DNA of 64,000 nucleotides from Robinsoniella peoriensis. GTDB lineage: Bacteria; Bacillota; Clostridia; Lachnospirales; Lachnospiraceae. Of the stretch, positions 53,422 through 62,446 are shown one piece after another. Each line of letters opens with the position of its first letter. The stretch's first letter is position 1. The stretch is from positions 62,001 to 126,000 of the forward strand of contig NZ_JTGN01000019.1 in assembly GCF_000797495.1 (NCBI RefSeq). Reading direction: 5' to 3'. Position numbers and translations under genes: made by a program. The notes beneath the pieces are model-generated. The model was not told the DNA's origin. It did not search any database and saw only the letters and a program-made list of their open reading frames with translations.

Positions 53422-54732
53422 TTATGACGCAGATCTCTCCCTGGAATCAGCTAATCTCTGCGCCAACTCTTCTGGCGTAATAACATCCAGGAACATTTCC
53501 TGCAGTAGTTTGTCAAATTCAGAGTTATCCTCTGCATTCTGGCTGGAATAAAAGAAATCCACACTTTTTTTATTGAGAAACGGATTAAATAAGTTCATTG
53601 CAGAGTCACCCTCTAACTCGACTCCCTTTACGGGGCTAAATGACTTCATCTGATCCGCAATGATAGATGCACCTTCTTTGGAAGACATAAATTCAAGGAA
53701 TTTATTTACTTCTTCCGGATGTTTTGAACTGGATATTCCGGCATTAAAAGAGCCTACGGAAACTGGAATTACGGTCTCATCCGTACTTTCAACCGGAATT
53801 GCAAACACCCCTAAATCAAACTCTAACTGGGCATCATCAAAAACTGTAGCCTGCCATTCTCCCTGGCATAGCATAGGAATCTGCTGACTGACAAAAAGTG
53901 ACACAGCATCATCTCCCGTAAAACTCATAGAATCGGGGTGAATATAACCGGCATTGTAGAAATCGTCTATTTTCTTAAAAGCATCTGCAAACACCGGATC
54001 CGTATAAGAAATTTCACCGCTGTTTGCCTTTTCAAATATTTCTGGATCTTTGACAATCAGGTCATGCATATAAGTATAGATATCAAAATTAATTGGCCAG
54101 CCATCTTTACATCCATTCGCCATGCTGTATGTGCCTTCTTCTTTAAACTTATTGCAGGCATCTATAAACTCCTGATAAGTTTCCGGAACTTTAATTCCAT
54201 TCTCTTCAAACATGGTTTTGTTGTAATATACACCGATCAGGTTTATAGCATCCGCAATACCATAGACCTTACCATCTTTTGTAATCTTATCCAGCATGCC
54301 CTCTTTATAATTCTCCAGATATTCATTACCGGTAAGATCCATCAGATATCCGGCTTGTACATAATCAGCAATGCTTTCAGGACGTACTGTAGTAACATCA
54401 ATATCTGTACCGGAGAGCATTCTTACCTGTTGTGCTTTTAAATATTCGTCAATATTTTTAACTACCTGATAATTTACTTTTATTCCTGGATTTTGCTTTT
54501 CAAACTCTGCGATCAGCTTCTCGGGATGCCTGTCCGCCTGAGAACGATATGTAAAATAATTGATCTCCACAATCTCTTTGGAAGCCTCCTTTTTATCCGC
54601 ATTTTCCGAAGTACCTTTTTCTGTACTGGCACCGGATGTTAATGCCTCAGTCTGAGTTTCCTTTTCTCCGCATCCTGCCAGCACAGAGGCTGTCAGTGAA
54701 ACCATTAATAATGCCGCAATTGCTTTTTTCAT
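53422..54732 (-). CDS. Extracellular sugar-binding lipoprotein
   Basis: A 436-residue family 1 solute-binding protein with a lipoprotein signal peptide (lipobox VLAGC, cysteine at residue 20), a short Glu/Thr/Ser tether, and fold landmarks EINYFTYRSQADRHPEKLIAEF, GKVYGIADAINLIGVYYN and IPMLCQGEWQATVF. It is the first gene of the operon that continues through two permeases, two mannosidases, the glycyl radical enzyme and three more enzymes. Regulation by the divergent YesM/YesN pair is likely; three direct repeats lie upstream. Confidence 0.92.
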   Translation of the reverse strand: MKKAIAALLMVSLTASVLAGCGEKETQTEALTSGASTEKGTSENADKKEASKEIVEINYFTYRSQADRHPEKLIAEFEKQNPGIKVNYQVVKNIDEYLKAQQVRMLSGTDIDVTTVRPESIADYVQAGYLMDLTGNEYLENYKEGMLDKITKDGKVYGIADAINLIGVYYNKTMFEENGIKVPETYQEFIDACNKFKEEGTYSMANGCKDGWPINFDIYTYMHDLIVKDPEIFEKANSGEISYTDPVFADAFKKIDDFYNAGYIHPDSMSFTGDDAVSLFVSQQIPMLCQGEWQATVFDDAQLEFDLGVFAIPVESTDETVIPVSVGSFNAGISSSKHPEEVNKFLEFMSSKEGASIIADQMKSFSPVKGVELEGDSAMNLFNPFLNKKSVDFFYSSQNAEDNSEFDKLLQEMFLDVITPEELAQRLADSRERSAS

Positions 54733-54815
54733 TTTAAATCCTCCTTAAATATTCTGAATTTTAATATGCTCTAATATTAACATTACATGTACCTGTTTTC
54801 CATGATGCCATACTG

Positions 54816-54908
54816 ACATAATCTTGTGTTTTATATGCATACTCCATGCATTTATAACATTTTCTAAACTATCTTGTGTTTTTTATGACATAATGTTGTG
54901 TTTTTTTT
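54816..54908 (+). promoter_or_regulatory. Three direct repeats, candidate YesN operators
   Basis: ACATAATCTTGTGTTTTAT (54816-54834), AACTATCTTGTGTTTTTTAT (54867-54886) and ACATAATGTTGTGTTTTTTT (54888-54907) share the core AT(C/G)TTGTGTTTT. Core spacings are 50 and 22 bases, near whole helical turns. They lie between the divergent binding-protein operon and kinase gene, where an AraC-type regulator would bind. Confidence 0.6.
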
Positions 54909-54936
54909 AGAACTGTTTACTGCCCTATATTTCCTG

Positions 54937-54965
54937 CTTACATGTACTTCTTTTTCTGATATAAT
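54937..54965 (+). promoter_or_regulatory. Candidate promoter of the second yesM/yesN pair
   Basis: A perfect TATAAT at 54960-54965 preceded, after 17 bases, by CTTACA (54937-54942), a partial -35 match. The kinase ATG lies 32 bases downstream. Confidence 0.5.
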
Positions 54966-54997
54966 TAGGTTCAAATTCAGGAAAAGAGGATTGTAAA

Positions 54998-56734
54998 ATG
55001 GGGAAGCGATTTAAAAAAACTTTTTCCGCAAAATTGATGGTACTTCTCATTTTTGTCATTTTTATGCCCATGGCAATTTTAAGTACATTCATCTCATATA
55101 AACTTTATCACACTGCCATGCAGAATGATGCCAGGATGAACCAGAGCAGCCTGGATTCTATTTCCAGCAGTTTAAAAGTCTACTTTGACGGCTTTACTCA
55201 TATCACGGACTCTATTTTTATTTCTGAAAGCCTTCAAAATCTATTGCTTTCAAAGCCGTCCACACCTTACGAAAGGCTATTATCCGACCGTAATTACGAT
55301 GAGACTATACAGAATATTACCATTAATAACTATGACATAGAAAGTATCTATTTAATGGCAGAAAATGGCGCTGAATATTTTTCCGGGGGAAACCGTTATA
55401 TTACCGATATCCGGAAAAAGTGCAAAGAACTTTCAGATATTAAGAGTTACGATTTTCCTCTTCAGACTGGTTTCTCCACTTCCAGTTACCTGACTGGTAA
55501 TGTACCCGTTTACATAACAGTAATCATGCAGCCTGTATTTAATTTAGACACCCGTGAATATCTGGGCATGGCCGTACTGCAATTTCATGCCAATATTTTG
55601 AACAAACTTCTGGATTATAATGCAGATACTACTTTTATTACCGATCCCAGTCAGAATATTATTTACGATTCATCGAATAAAAACCTGAATCTTACATTAA
55701 AAGATTTATTCCCGGACGGTTTGGAACAGCCGGTTCAGTATCAAAATGAGACTATGCTGCCCACCTATATGCTTCTGGAAAATGGGTGCTATCTGATTCA
55801 GCTAAAAGATTATGAAACCAGTAATATCAACTTCTTCATGGAAACCGTTCCGGTCATCTGGCTGTTTTTCGCCTGTACCATTGTTTTTATTATTGTAGCC
55901 ATTTTAATGGCAAATAAACTTATTTTTCCAATTAAGGTACTGCAGTCTGCCATGACTACAATTCAGCCGGACGGACTCAGCAGTTATGTACATATTAAGA
56001 CCCATGATGAATTTGAAGAACTGGGCAACAGTTACAACCACATGCTCAACCAGTTAAAATTATTTATAAAAAAATCCTACAACCAGGAGATACAGCACTT
56101 GAATGCAGAATTTCGTGCTCTGCAGTCCCAGATTAATCCGCATTTTCTGTATAACGCATTGGAGAGTATTAACAGTATGGCACAGATTAAACACCAGCCG
56201 GAAATTTCCCGAATGACTTGCTGCCTAGCCGATATGTTCCGGTATACGACACAGCAAACGGAAAAACTGATTCCTCTGAGATTTGAAATACAGCATGTTA
56301 AAAATTATTTCCAACTTCAAAGCATAAGCTGCGACAATAAAGTTTCACTTCAATACAAGATTCCCGACCGGCTTCTGGATTATCCCGTTCCAAAAATGAT
56401 TCTCCAGCCGATTATAGAAAACTGTTTTAACCATGCTTTTGGCAATAAAAATCTTCAAATTATATTGAGTACGGATTTAGACGATAAGACCCTAAACATC
56501 AAAATTTTTGATAACGGGAAAGGATTTGATTATGAAAAGCTGAAAGAAATACAGAAAAAACTGCAGCAGGATGATCTCTGCTGTGACCATGGTACTTCCA
56601 TAGGACTGCTCAATATCAACAAGCGCCTGAAGATGCTCTACCATTCTGACAGCGGGCTGGAAATTCTCAGCGCTGCTGATGAAGGAACCACAGTCCTTCT
56701 TAAATTTATCGAAAAGGAGATTTCAGATGTATAA
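54998..56734 (+). CDS. YesM-type sensor histidine kinase
   Basis: A 578-residue kinase with an N-terminal helix (12-35), an extracellular Cache-like sensor (about 36-285), a second helix (290-310), a HAMP linker (KVLQSAMTTIQPDGLSSY) and the YesM core: LQSQINPHFLYNALESINSM with the phospho-acceptor His, PIIENCFNHAF and DNGKGFD. Ribosome site AGAGGA precedes the ATG. It most likely senses the mannoside-type substrate and drives the regulator whose start lies inside its own 3' end. Confidence 0.93.
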   Translation: MGKRFKKTFSAKLMVLLIFVIFMPMAILSTFISYKLYHTAMQNDARMNQSSLDSISSSLKVYFDGFTHITDSIFISESLQNLLLSKPSTPYERLLSDRNYDETIQNITINNYDIESIYLMAENGAEYFSGGNRYITDIRKKCKELSDIKSYDFPLQTGFSTSSYLTGNVPVYITVIMQPVFNLDTREYLGMAVLQFHANILNKLLDYNADTTFITDPSQNIIYDSSNKNLNLTLKDLFPDGLEQPVQYQNETMLPTYMLLENGCYLIQLKDYETSNINFFMETVPVIWLFFACTIVFIIVAILMANKLIFPIKVLQSAMTTIQPDGLSSYVHIKTHDEFEELGNSYNHMLNQLKLFIKKSYNQEIQHLNAEFRALQSQINPHFLYNALESINSMAQIKHQPEISRMTCCLADMFRYTTQQTEKLIPLRFEIQHVKNYFQLQSISCDNKVSLQYKIPDRLLDYPVPKMILQPIIENCFNHAFGNKNLQIILSTDLDDKTLNIKIFDNGKGFDYEKLKEIQKKLQQDDLCCDHGTSIGLLNINKRLKMLYHSDSGLEILSAADEGTTVLLKFIEKEISDV

Positions 56735-58226
56735 AGTTTTAATTGCAGAGGATACCTCTCTAATCCGCCGGGGAATTATCAGTATGGTTCATTGGGACCA
56801 GCATAACTGCATCCTTGCGGGAGAAGCAGAGAATGGAAAAGATGCCATAAAAATGCTGGAAACACTATCCCCGGACATTATATTACTGGATGTTAAAATG
56901 CCCTATATTGATGGAATAAAAGTGTTGGACTATATCACAGAAAGCCATATAAAGGTAAAAGTCATCATGATCAGCGGTTACAGTAATTTTGAATATGTAA
57001 AACATGCCCTTCGTTCAAATACGGTTGATTATATCCTGAAGCCCATTCACGAAGAGGAACTGAACCAGGCAATTGCAAAAGCAGTAGGGCAGTTAAGCAG
57101 TTCCGGCTGCAATTCTTTACCGGAAAGATCACATGACCGCCTGCTATCTCAGATGGAAGAAAATATCTACAGTACCTTTGGTGATATTTTTGATTTATTT
57201 TCGGCCCAGACTTTTTTCTGGGTAGCATCTGTAAAAAATAAATACAATGATTATGCTTTTTTCAAAGATAGAATCCAGACCCTGATCTCTTCATCCATCC
57301 ACACCTTATTCAACGAACATCCGGATCATATGGATATTATTTTTTATTCGGCTTCCAGGGATGATTTCTCCGCCGTCACAGATCTGATGCAGCGTATCTA
57401 TATGCTTGCCGATACACTGCTTAAAAATCTGCTTTATATAGGAATAAGCGATATTCATACTTCTGACTATATTATTACAAAAGCCTATTATGAGGCTCAT
57501 AAAGCACTGTGTAACAAAATGCTGCATCCCTCCCGTTTCCTGTTACTATACCGGGATTTCAGCCATAAAACATATAATCTGGAAGATGTATTTCATGCAG
57601 AACGGCCGTTATTAAACTTTTTACTTGCAGGTAACAGCACCAATGCTATTACTCTCTGTGGTGAGATCTTAAAAAAGCATCTAAACAGCTCTGATATTAA
57701 CCTGGATGAATTCTGCATGCTGCTAACAGAATTTTATTGTACAATTTCTAAAACCGGTACGGATCGAGTATGTGAATTACAGCAGGAAATCAGTTCCCTG
57801 CACAACCTGGAAAACCTGCTCAATTACGATACTACCGGTCCTTTAACGGAAACCTTATATAAATACTGTGCTTCTATAACTACTGAGGTTATAAGCCGCA
57901 GGACAAATATTGATACTTCCGTACTGGAAATACAAAAATATATTGAGCAGCATTTTTCAGAATCGATTACATTAAAAAACCTGGAAAATTTGTTTCATCT
58001 GAATGCCTCCTATATCAGTGTCACATTCAAAAAGATAACCGGTACAGGCATTAATAAATATATAAGGAAATTACGCATGGAAAATGCCATAAAACTGCTT
58101 TCTACAACAGATTATAAAATGTCTGATGTCTGTGAAAAATCCGGTTTTACAAACTATGTGCATTTTTCGAAAGAATTTAAAAAATATACCGGCGTGTCAC
58201 CAAGTGATTATCGTCAAAAACAATAA
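56727..58226 (+). CDS. YesN-type response regulator (receiver plus AraC domain)
   Basis: The start is set at ATG 56727, eight bases inside the kinase gene, with AAAGGAGA upstream; the longer frame adds 16 residues of kinase-overlapping sequence. The 499-residue product has a receiver with EDT acidic residues at 8-10, phospho-acceptor Asp55 (LLDVKMPY) and DYILKPI, a long middle region, and a C-terminal AraC double helix-turn-helix (ITLKNLENLFHLNASYISVT, then DVCEKSGFTNYVHFSKEFKK). It likely activates the divergent operon starting at 54732. The iteron-like array begins about 165 bases after its stop. Confidence 0.94.
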   Translation: MYKVLIAEDTSLIRRGIISMVHWDQHNCILAGEAENGKDAIKMLETLSPDIILLDVKMPYIDGIKVLDYITESHIKVKVIMISGYSNFEYVKHALRSNTVDYILKPIHEEELNQAIAKAVGQLSSSGCNSLPERSHDRLLSQMEENIYSTFGDIFDLFSAQTFFWVASVKNKYNDYAFFKDRIQTLISSSIHTLFNEHPDHMDIIFYSASRDDFSAVTDLMQRIYMLADTLLKNLLYIGISDIHTSDYIITKAYYEAHKALCNKMLHPSRFLLLYRDFSHKTYNLEDVFHAERPLLNFLLAGNSTNAITLCGEILKKHLNSSDINLDEFCMLLTEFYCTISKTGTDRVCELQQEISSLHNLENLLNYDTTGPLTETLYKYCASITTEVISRRTNIDTSVLEIQKYIEQHFSESITLKNLENLFHLNASYISVTFKKITGTGINKYIRKLRMENAIKLLSTTDYKMSDVCEKSGFTNYVHFSKEFKKYTGVSPSDYRQKQ

Positions 58227-60141
58227 TTTCTGCATTGAAAAATCGGTTCTTCCGGATAAATCGAGTGAAAGTGAATTCCTTTAATTCTATGAATACCTTT
58301 CACTCTTTTTCACCTACCAGACAAACAAACACCATGCATTATTATTTAATAGTACAGCCCCCCCATTCATTATATGCTATTCCTATATTGAATTTAGTCG
58401 CTATCTATCGTATGTAAAGATCATCTCGCTAATAAAATTTATACTTTGTGAGAACACCTCTTATTATTTTCCATTCTAAAATTTAGTCGCTATCTTTTCA
58501 AATCAGCCTTTACATTTCATTAAATAATCCCCGATTTTAACTGGATCCGGCACTCCTATCTGATTCTGTTATTAATTTAGTACGCTATTTTCTGCATGTT
58601 TTTATGGCTTTCATCTCGCAGTTTTTCACTATTTTAGTCGCAAAGTCTGATCAACCATAAACTATACTGAATATTTTCCACGTACTGCGATCCAACTATT
58701 CACAATTTAGTACGCTATATTCAGCCTATTTATTTGGATAGTACTGACCCCTTCTTTAAGGATTTTAATCATTGCCGCTGTGATTTAGTCTCTAAAATAC
58801 TATTTTTACTATTTTACATGGACAGACTTTTTATGTATTCATGCCATAAATCAGTATCACGAGACCCGACAAAAGAATTTTTAGACCTGATTATTTTAGA
58901 CCTTTACATATTTAGTGCGGGATTTCAGGCTTATTTTTTTGAAAATATTTCTTATTCTCATTACAGTTTTTATATTTAGTACGCAAATTCCTGCACATTT
59001 TTTTATATTTTTTTCTATTAAAACGTTAGTTACTTCATCGTAGACATTGAACTTTATTGTCATTTATATTAAAATTTTTATATAAGCAAAGATACCTCTA
59101 TTATTTAGTGCGCGATTTCCTGCACATTTTTTTGGCTTTTACTCCCACTTGAGACACCAATATCTTAATAATTATATTTTTTTATCCTAAAATACGCTCT
59201 GATATTAATAAAAACAGAGCTGATGGCGCATAAATGACCTTCATATCCCCTCATATTTCAGCGAATTAAATTTAGTCTCTATCTTTTTCAAAATACAACC
59301 TTTCCGGTATCTGTCTGAATTTAGTCGCTAACTCTATCAAAATAATACGTTTTCAAATTTAGTCGCTATCTTTTCACATTATATCGCCAGACCGAAAAAA
59401 ACTATTTTATTCTGATTGATTTTACTTTACATAATTTAGTCGCTATCTTCTGACATAGCCCCTTTTTAATCTCTCAGGTAAAATATATATCAATGCCGGA
59501 TTGTTTGTTTTTATAATTTAGTCGGTATCTCAAATACAGGAAATTAAATTTAGTCGCTAACCCTCATAACTTCCAGAAAAATTTTTCCATAAATTTACCA
59601 TTTAACCACTGAAATTTGCTTGATACCCCCAATTTAGTTCGGAAAAACATGCAAGTTTTTTTAATTTGATATATTTAGTGCTCAATTCTGTGTATTTTTT
59701 TATGGAGACCTTTTATTTAGTTCGCTAAAATCGGCACGTTTTTATGGATACTAAAGCAGGGGGGAACATACTTGCCTTTATTTTTTTACCACTTATAAGA
59801 AAATACATATGATTACAAAAAAATCAAGGATTTAGTCCGCCAAAACATGTCTATAATTATAAAAAACGGCATATTCTGATCAGTCTTAATTTAGTACGGA
59901 AATATATGCATATATTTTTGAAAAGTTTTTTAAAATTTTTTTTCATAATGCAAAAAGGAGCTGAAACCCTTAATTTTCAAAGATTTCAGCCCCTTTTCCC
60001 TTTACAGCACATTTTCTTTATTTTCACTTATAAAGTGCAGGAAGATAGGTGAAATCAAGACTTTTCTAAATTCAGTCCGTTAATTCCTGCACGAAATTAT
60101 TGTTTTACAAACTCCGATTTTTATTGTATATTATAGAAAAA

Positions 60142-60189
60142 AGTGGATAACCTATAAAATTTTGGCGATTTTACATTTGGTTATCCACT
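60142..60189. other. 11-bp inverted repeat built from near-DnaA boxes
   Basis: AGTGGATAACC (60142-60152) and GGTTATCCACT (60179-60189) are exact inverted partners. Each contains a DnaA box with one mismatch (TTATCCACT against TTATCCACA). The 26-base loop holds TTTGGCGATT (60161-60170). Confidence 0.75.
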
Positions 60190-60203
60190 AGACAAAACAT
60201 TAC

Positions 60204-60239
60204 CGTTAATATTGTAGTTTGGCGATTCCAATATTAACG
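60204..60239. other. Second 11-bp inverted repeat with the same loop decamer
   Basis: CGTTAATATTG (60204-60214) and CAATATTAACG (60229-60239) are exact partners around a 14-base loop that again contains TTTGGCGATT (60218-60227), in the same direction as in the preceding hairpin 57 bases away. Confidence 0.75.
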
Positions 60240-60481
60240 CGCTTACACCGATATTTTTACCGATGGGCTTTATAGCTTCATTGTACTATTAAAGTACGCC
60301 TTTTTCAAGTCCCTTGTGTAAATTTTGTCGCTATCGTACAGTTTTTTTGGCAAATATGAGCAAAGGGTGGTAATCTCTTACATTCTTATTTTTCGATTTC
60401 TTATCCTGAATAGCTCATTCGCTTTCCAACTTGATTATTATAGGGTGTTTAAAATTCATTCCCGCCATCTGCATGCCCCAC

Positions 60482-60520
60482 TTCGCGTATAATATTCGCG
60501 TATAATATTCGCGTATAATA
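60482..60520 (+). repeat. Three perfect tandem 13-mers
   Basis: TTCGCGTATAATA is repeated exactly at 60482, 60495 and 60508. Each unit contains TATAAT, so the block may act as stacked -10 elements for the downstream gene or as a binding site for its product. It lies about 155 bases before the ATG. Confidence 0.85.
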
Positions 60521-60674
60521 TGCTCCTAAAATAGTCTGCGTAGCCCGCTGCGCCTCCTGTTTCTGGAACATATTTACCACAAAGTGTGACGCACAGGTGT
60601 AAGAAAGCAATTTAAAACATGCTCTAGTGACTAACATTTGAAATAACATGTATTAAATACGAGGTGTGCTGGAA

Positions 60675-61901
60675 ATGTTACTTAACTTGAATAATTTTGC
60701 CCGTGTTGGCAAAGGACCTGCTTTGAAGGCTATTGGTCTTCAAAAAAACTATAAGGAATATTATACAGAGTATCAACAGCTGGATGAAACCGCATCTGGC
60801 TGTTTTGCGTGTCCACATTTTAAGTACAAATCCTTTTTAGAATATATGCCAGAGGAGATTCAGAAAAACATATGCCATCAATGCGGCAGTTGTCCCAAAG
60901 CTGTTTACAAAACTGCTTACAAAACTCACATAAAATACATGAACGAAAAAAATATGTACGGCTATCAGCCTCGCCTGAAAGGAAATGCACTAAAACTGCT
61001 AATCACTTATCATTTTCTTTCGCCCAATCCTCGTGGTTTTATTTCTGATATATCTGAAAAAGAACTGGCGGAGTTTATCAAATGTGATATTAAAACAATC
61101 AAATATTCCAATGAAATACTTGCTAAATATGGCTACATATCTTATCACGCAACCGGCTGGGAGAAAAATCATATTTCTATACTGCTTCCTGAATACAACA
61201 CCTATCACCTTACCGCTTCAGAAGGCGGCAGAGGCTACGCAACGATTAGCAAAGAACTTCTTCAGCAGATTATGAATATAAAGGATATCAATCAGCTACG
61301 TATTTACCTGCGTGCTATTCTGGAATCTGATGCATCTTCTGCCCCCCAGGTTAAGCTGGAGCGTTCTTATGAACAGCTTCGCCGATATCTTCCCGGCTAC
61401 TGCAAGCCCAATGTAATCAAAAAGGCCTTGGTTACAAAAAGTGATATTTTCAATGTTGAGTATGAAAACAGCAAAATTGTATTTCACTTAAATGCGGCCT
61501 ATAACACACGGCAGGCAAAAATACATCTGATCGAAGAAAACCGCGGTGAAATACAGTCTTACATAACTGCTTTAAATGATATGCTGGATCAATACAATTT
61601 ATTACAGGAACGTCCGGATGACGAGATCGGCGATCTGGCAGAGCAGCTGCGGGCAAATGGAATTAACCCATACTTAGACACTAATAGAAAATTATCCAAT
61701 ACATATCCTCCTGTTATATTAAAGGATAACGATTACCGGGATCTTGGACTTTTAAGTACCACCTATTCCCTATCCGTTGTAAAACAGGCTGTTTTAGAAA
61801 TTTACAATTCCTATATTCTTCTAAAACGTCCAATCGAAAGTTTTGGTGCTTTAACCAGGACAATAATCAAAAAAGAAGCCCTTTTTTCAAAAGCTTCCTG
61901 A
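60675..61901 (+). CDS. Zinc-finger/winged-helix protein, candidate replication initiator
   Basis: The ATG at 60675 is chosen because GAGGTG (60661-60666) lies eight bases ahead; the open frame begins at GTG 60666. The 408-residue product has a cysteine cluster (Cys43, 46, 67, 70, 73: GCFACPHF, CHQCGSCP), suggesting a zinc site, then a winged helix-turn-helix (about 105-158; ISEKELAEFIKCDIKTIKYS, ILAKYGYISY). The C-terminal half is helical and unassigned. I do not recognise the family with certainty. Its setting among several repeat families, DnaA-like boxes and AT-rich DNA suggests an initiator of replication; a transcription factor is the alternative. Confidence 0.5.
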   Translation: MLLNLNNFARVGKGPALKAIGLQKNYKEYYTEYQQLDETASGCFACPHFKYKSFLEYMPEEIQKNICHQCGSCPKAVYKTAYKTHIKYMNEKNMYGYQPRLKGNALKLLITYHFLSPNPRGFISDISEKELAEFIKCDIKTIKYSNEILAKYGYISYHATGWEKNHISILLPEYNTYHLTASEGGRGYATISKELLQQIMNIKDINQLRIYLRAILESDASSAPQVKLERSYEQLRRYLPGYCKPNVIKKALVTKSDIFNVEYENSKIVFHLNAAYNTRQAKIHLIEENRGEIQSYITALNDMLDQYNLLQERPDDEIGDLAEQLRANGINPYLDTNRKLSNTYPPVILKDNDYRDLGLLSTTYSLSVVKQAVLEIYNSYILLKRPIESFGALTRTIIKKEALFSKAS

Positions 61902-61915
61902 TCGAGGGCTTTTTT
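61876..61915 (+). terminator. Intrinsic terminator of the candidate initiator gene
   Basis: AAGCCCT (61876-61882) pairs with AGGGCTT (61905-61911), followed by a T run. The stem encloses the TGA stop at 61899-61901, so translation and termination overlap. Confidence 0.65.
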
Positions 61916-62041
61916 GTCGTGCCCTTTTTTAACTGAAAAGGTCTATTTTGGGTTTACCTGCTCATTTTTCCATCCATATTTTCATCATTTTAATAAATTT
62001 ACTTTCTTTACTGCTAAATTCTCATTTATAGATGGAAACTT

Positions 62042-62215
62042 TTCTTCCACATTTGGAAAGTTTTCACCCACAATAAACTATATTTCATCCATAGTAATAC
62101 ACTTTTCATCCTATTAAGAAATTATTCATCCACTCTAAGAATTTTTTCCTCCACCCACAGAAATAAAGCATCCACAAACCGGATTTTTACTCCACTTTTA
62201 GAAAAACTATTCCAC
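62042..62215 (+). repeat. Helically phased array of nine TTCATCCAC-like boxes
   Basis: Boxes start at 62042 (TTCTTCCAC), 62063 (TTCACCCAC), 62084 (TTCATCCAT), 62105 (TTCATCCTA), 62125 (TTCATCCAC), 62146 (TTCCTCCAC), 62167 (AGCATCCAC), 62187 (TTACTCCAC) and 62207 (CTATTCCAC). The step is 20-21 bases throughout, two helical turns, so all face the same side of the helix. The consensus resembles the DnaA box TTATCCACA with an inserted base. This is the classical spacing of plasmid iterons. Confidence 0.8.
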
Positions 62216-62280
62216 ATTTTTCAATTCTCTTCTTCTTCTATTACTCAGAAAGCTTGTAAATAAAGGGATTTTGTCATTTG

Positions 62281-62360
62281 GATTTAGCAATTATGTTTTT
62301 TTAATTATGTTCTTATAAATATGTTTTTAATTATGTAATAAATATGTTTTTGTATTTATA
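62281..62360. other. AT-rich tract with TATGTTTTT repeats
   Basis: About 65 bases after the phased array, the sequence is nearly pure A/T with repeated (A/T)TATGTTTTT phrases (five TATGTT-type cores). An easily melted element next to phased boxes is the usual layout of an iteron origin. Unwinding is inferred. Confidence 0.5.
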
Positions 62361-62446
62361 TAAGTTTCCTATTTATTTTTTAGATAACAAGATCAATATG
62401 CAGATGATATAGAAATATATCTTTTATTATATCATGAATCAAAAAT

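Larger units (their letters stand above)
58391..60335 (+). repeat. Dispersed array of about 22 TTTAGTCGCTATC-like motifs
   Basis: All copies face the same way in a 2.4-kb stretch without a credible gene. Starts: 58391, 58480, 58574, 58633, 58704, 58783, 58910, 58974, 59103, 59269, 59318, 59356, 59433, 59515, 59547, 59631, 59673, 59715, 59830, 59888, with degenerate copies at 60069 and 60320. Type 1 reads AATTTAGTCGCTATCT (exact at 58391, 58480, 59356, 59433). Type 2 reads ATTTAGTNCG followed about 8 bases later by TGCA and a T run (58974, 59103, 59715 and others). Spacings are irregular, 32-250 bases, unlike CRISPR. They resemble initiator-binding or incompatibility iterons for the protein encoded just downstream. 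Confidence 0.85.

Noticed and set aside
58734..58979. Small open frame of 81 codons in the repeat array
   Set aside because: It spans repeat motifs, lacks a ribosome site and has no recognisable protein features.
58391..60335. CRISPR array
   Set aside because: Motifs are short, degenerate and irregularly spaced (32-250 bases), there are no uniform spacers and no cas genes.
61914..62117. Small open frame of 67 codons after the candidate initiator gene
   Set aside because: Its sequence is the phased box array read as codons (Phe/Ser-rich), and it follows a terminator without a ribosome site.
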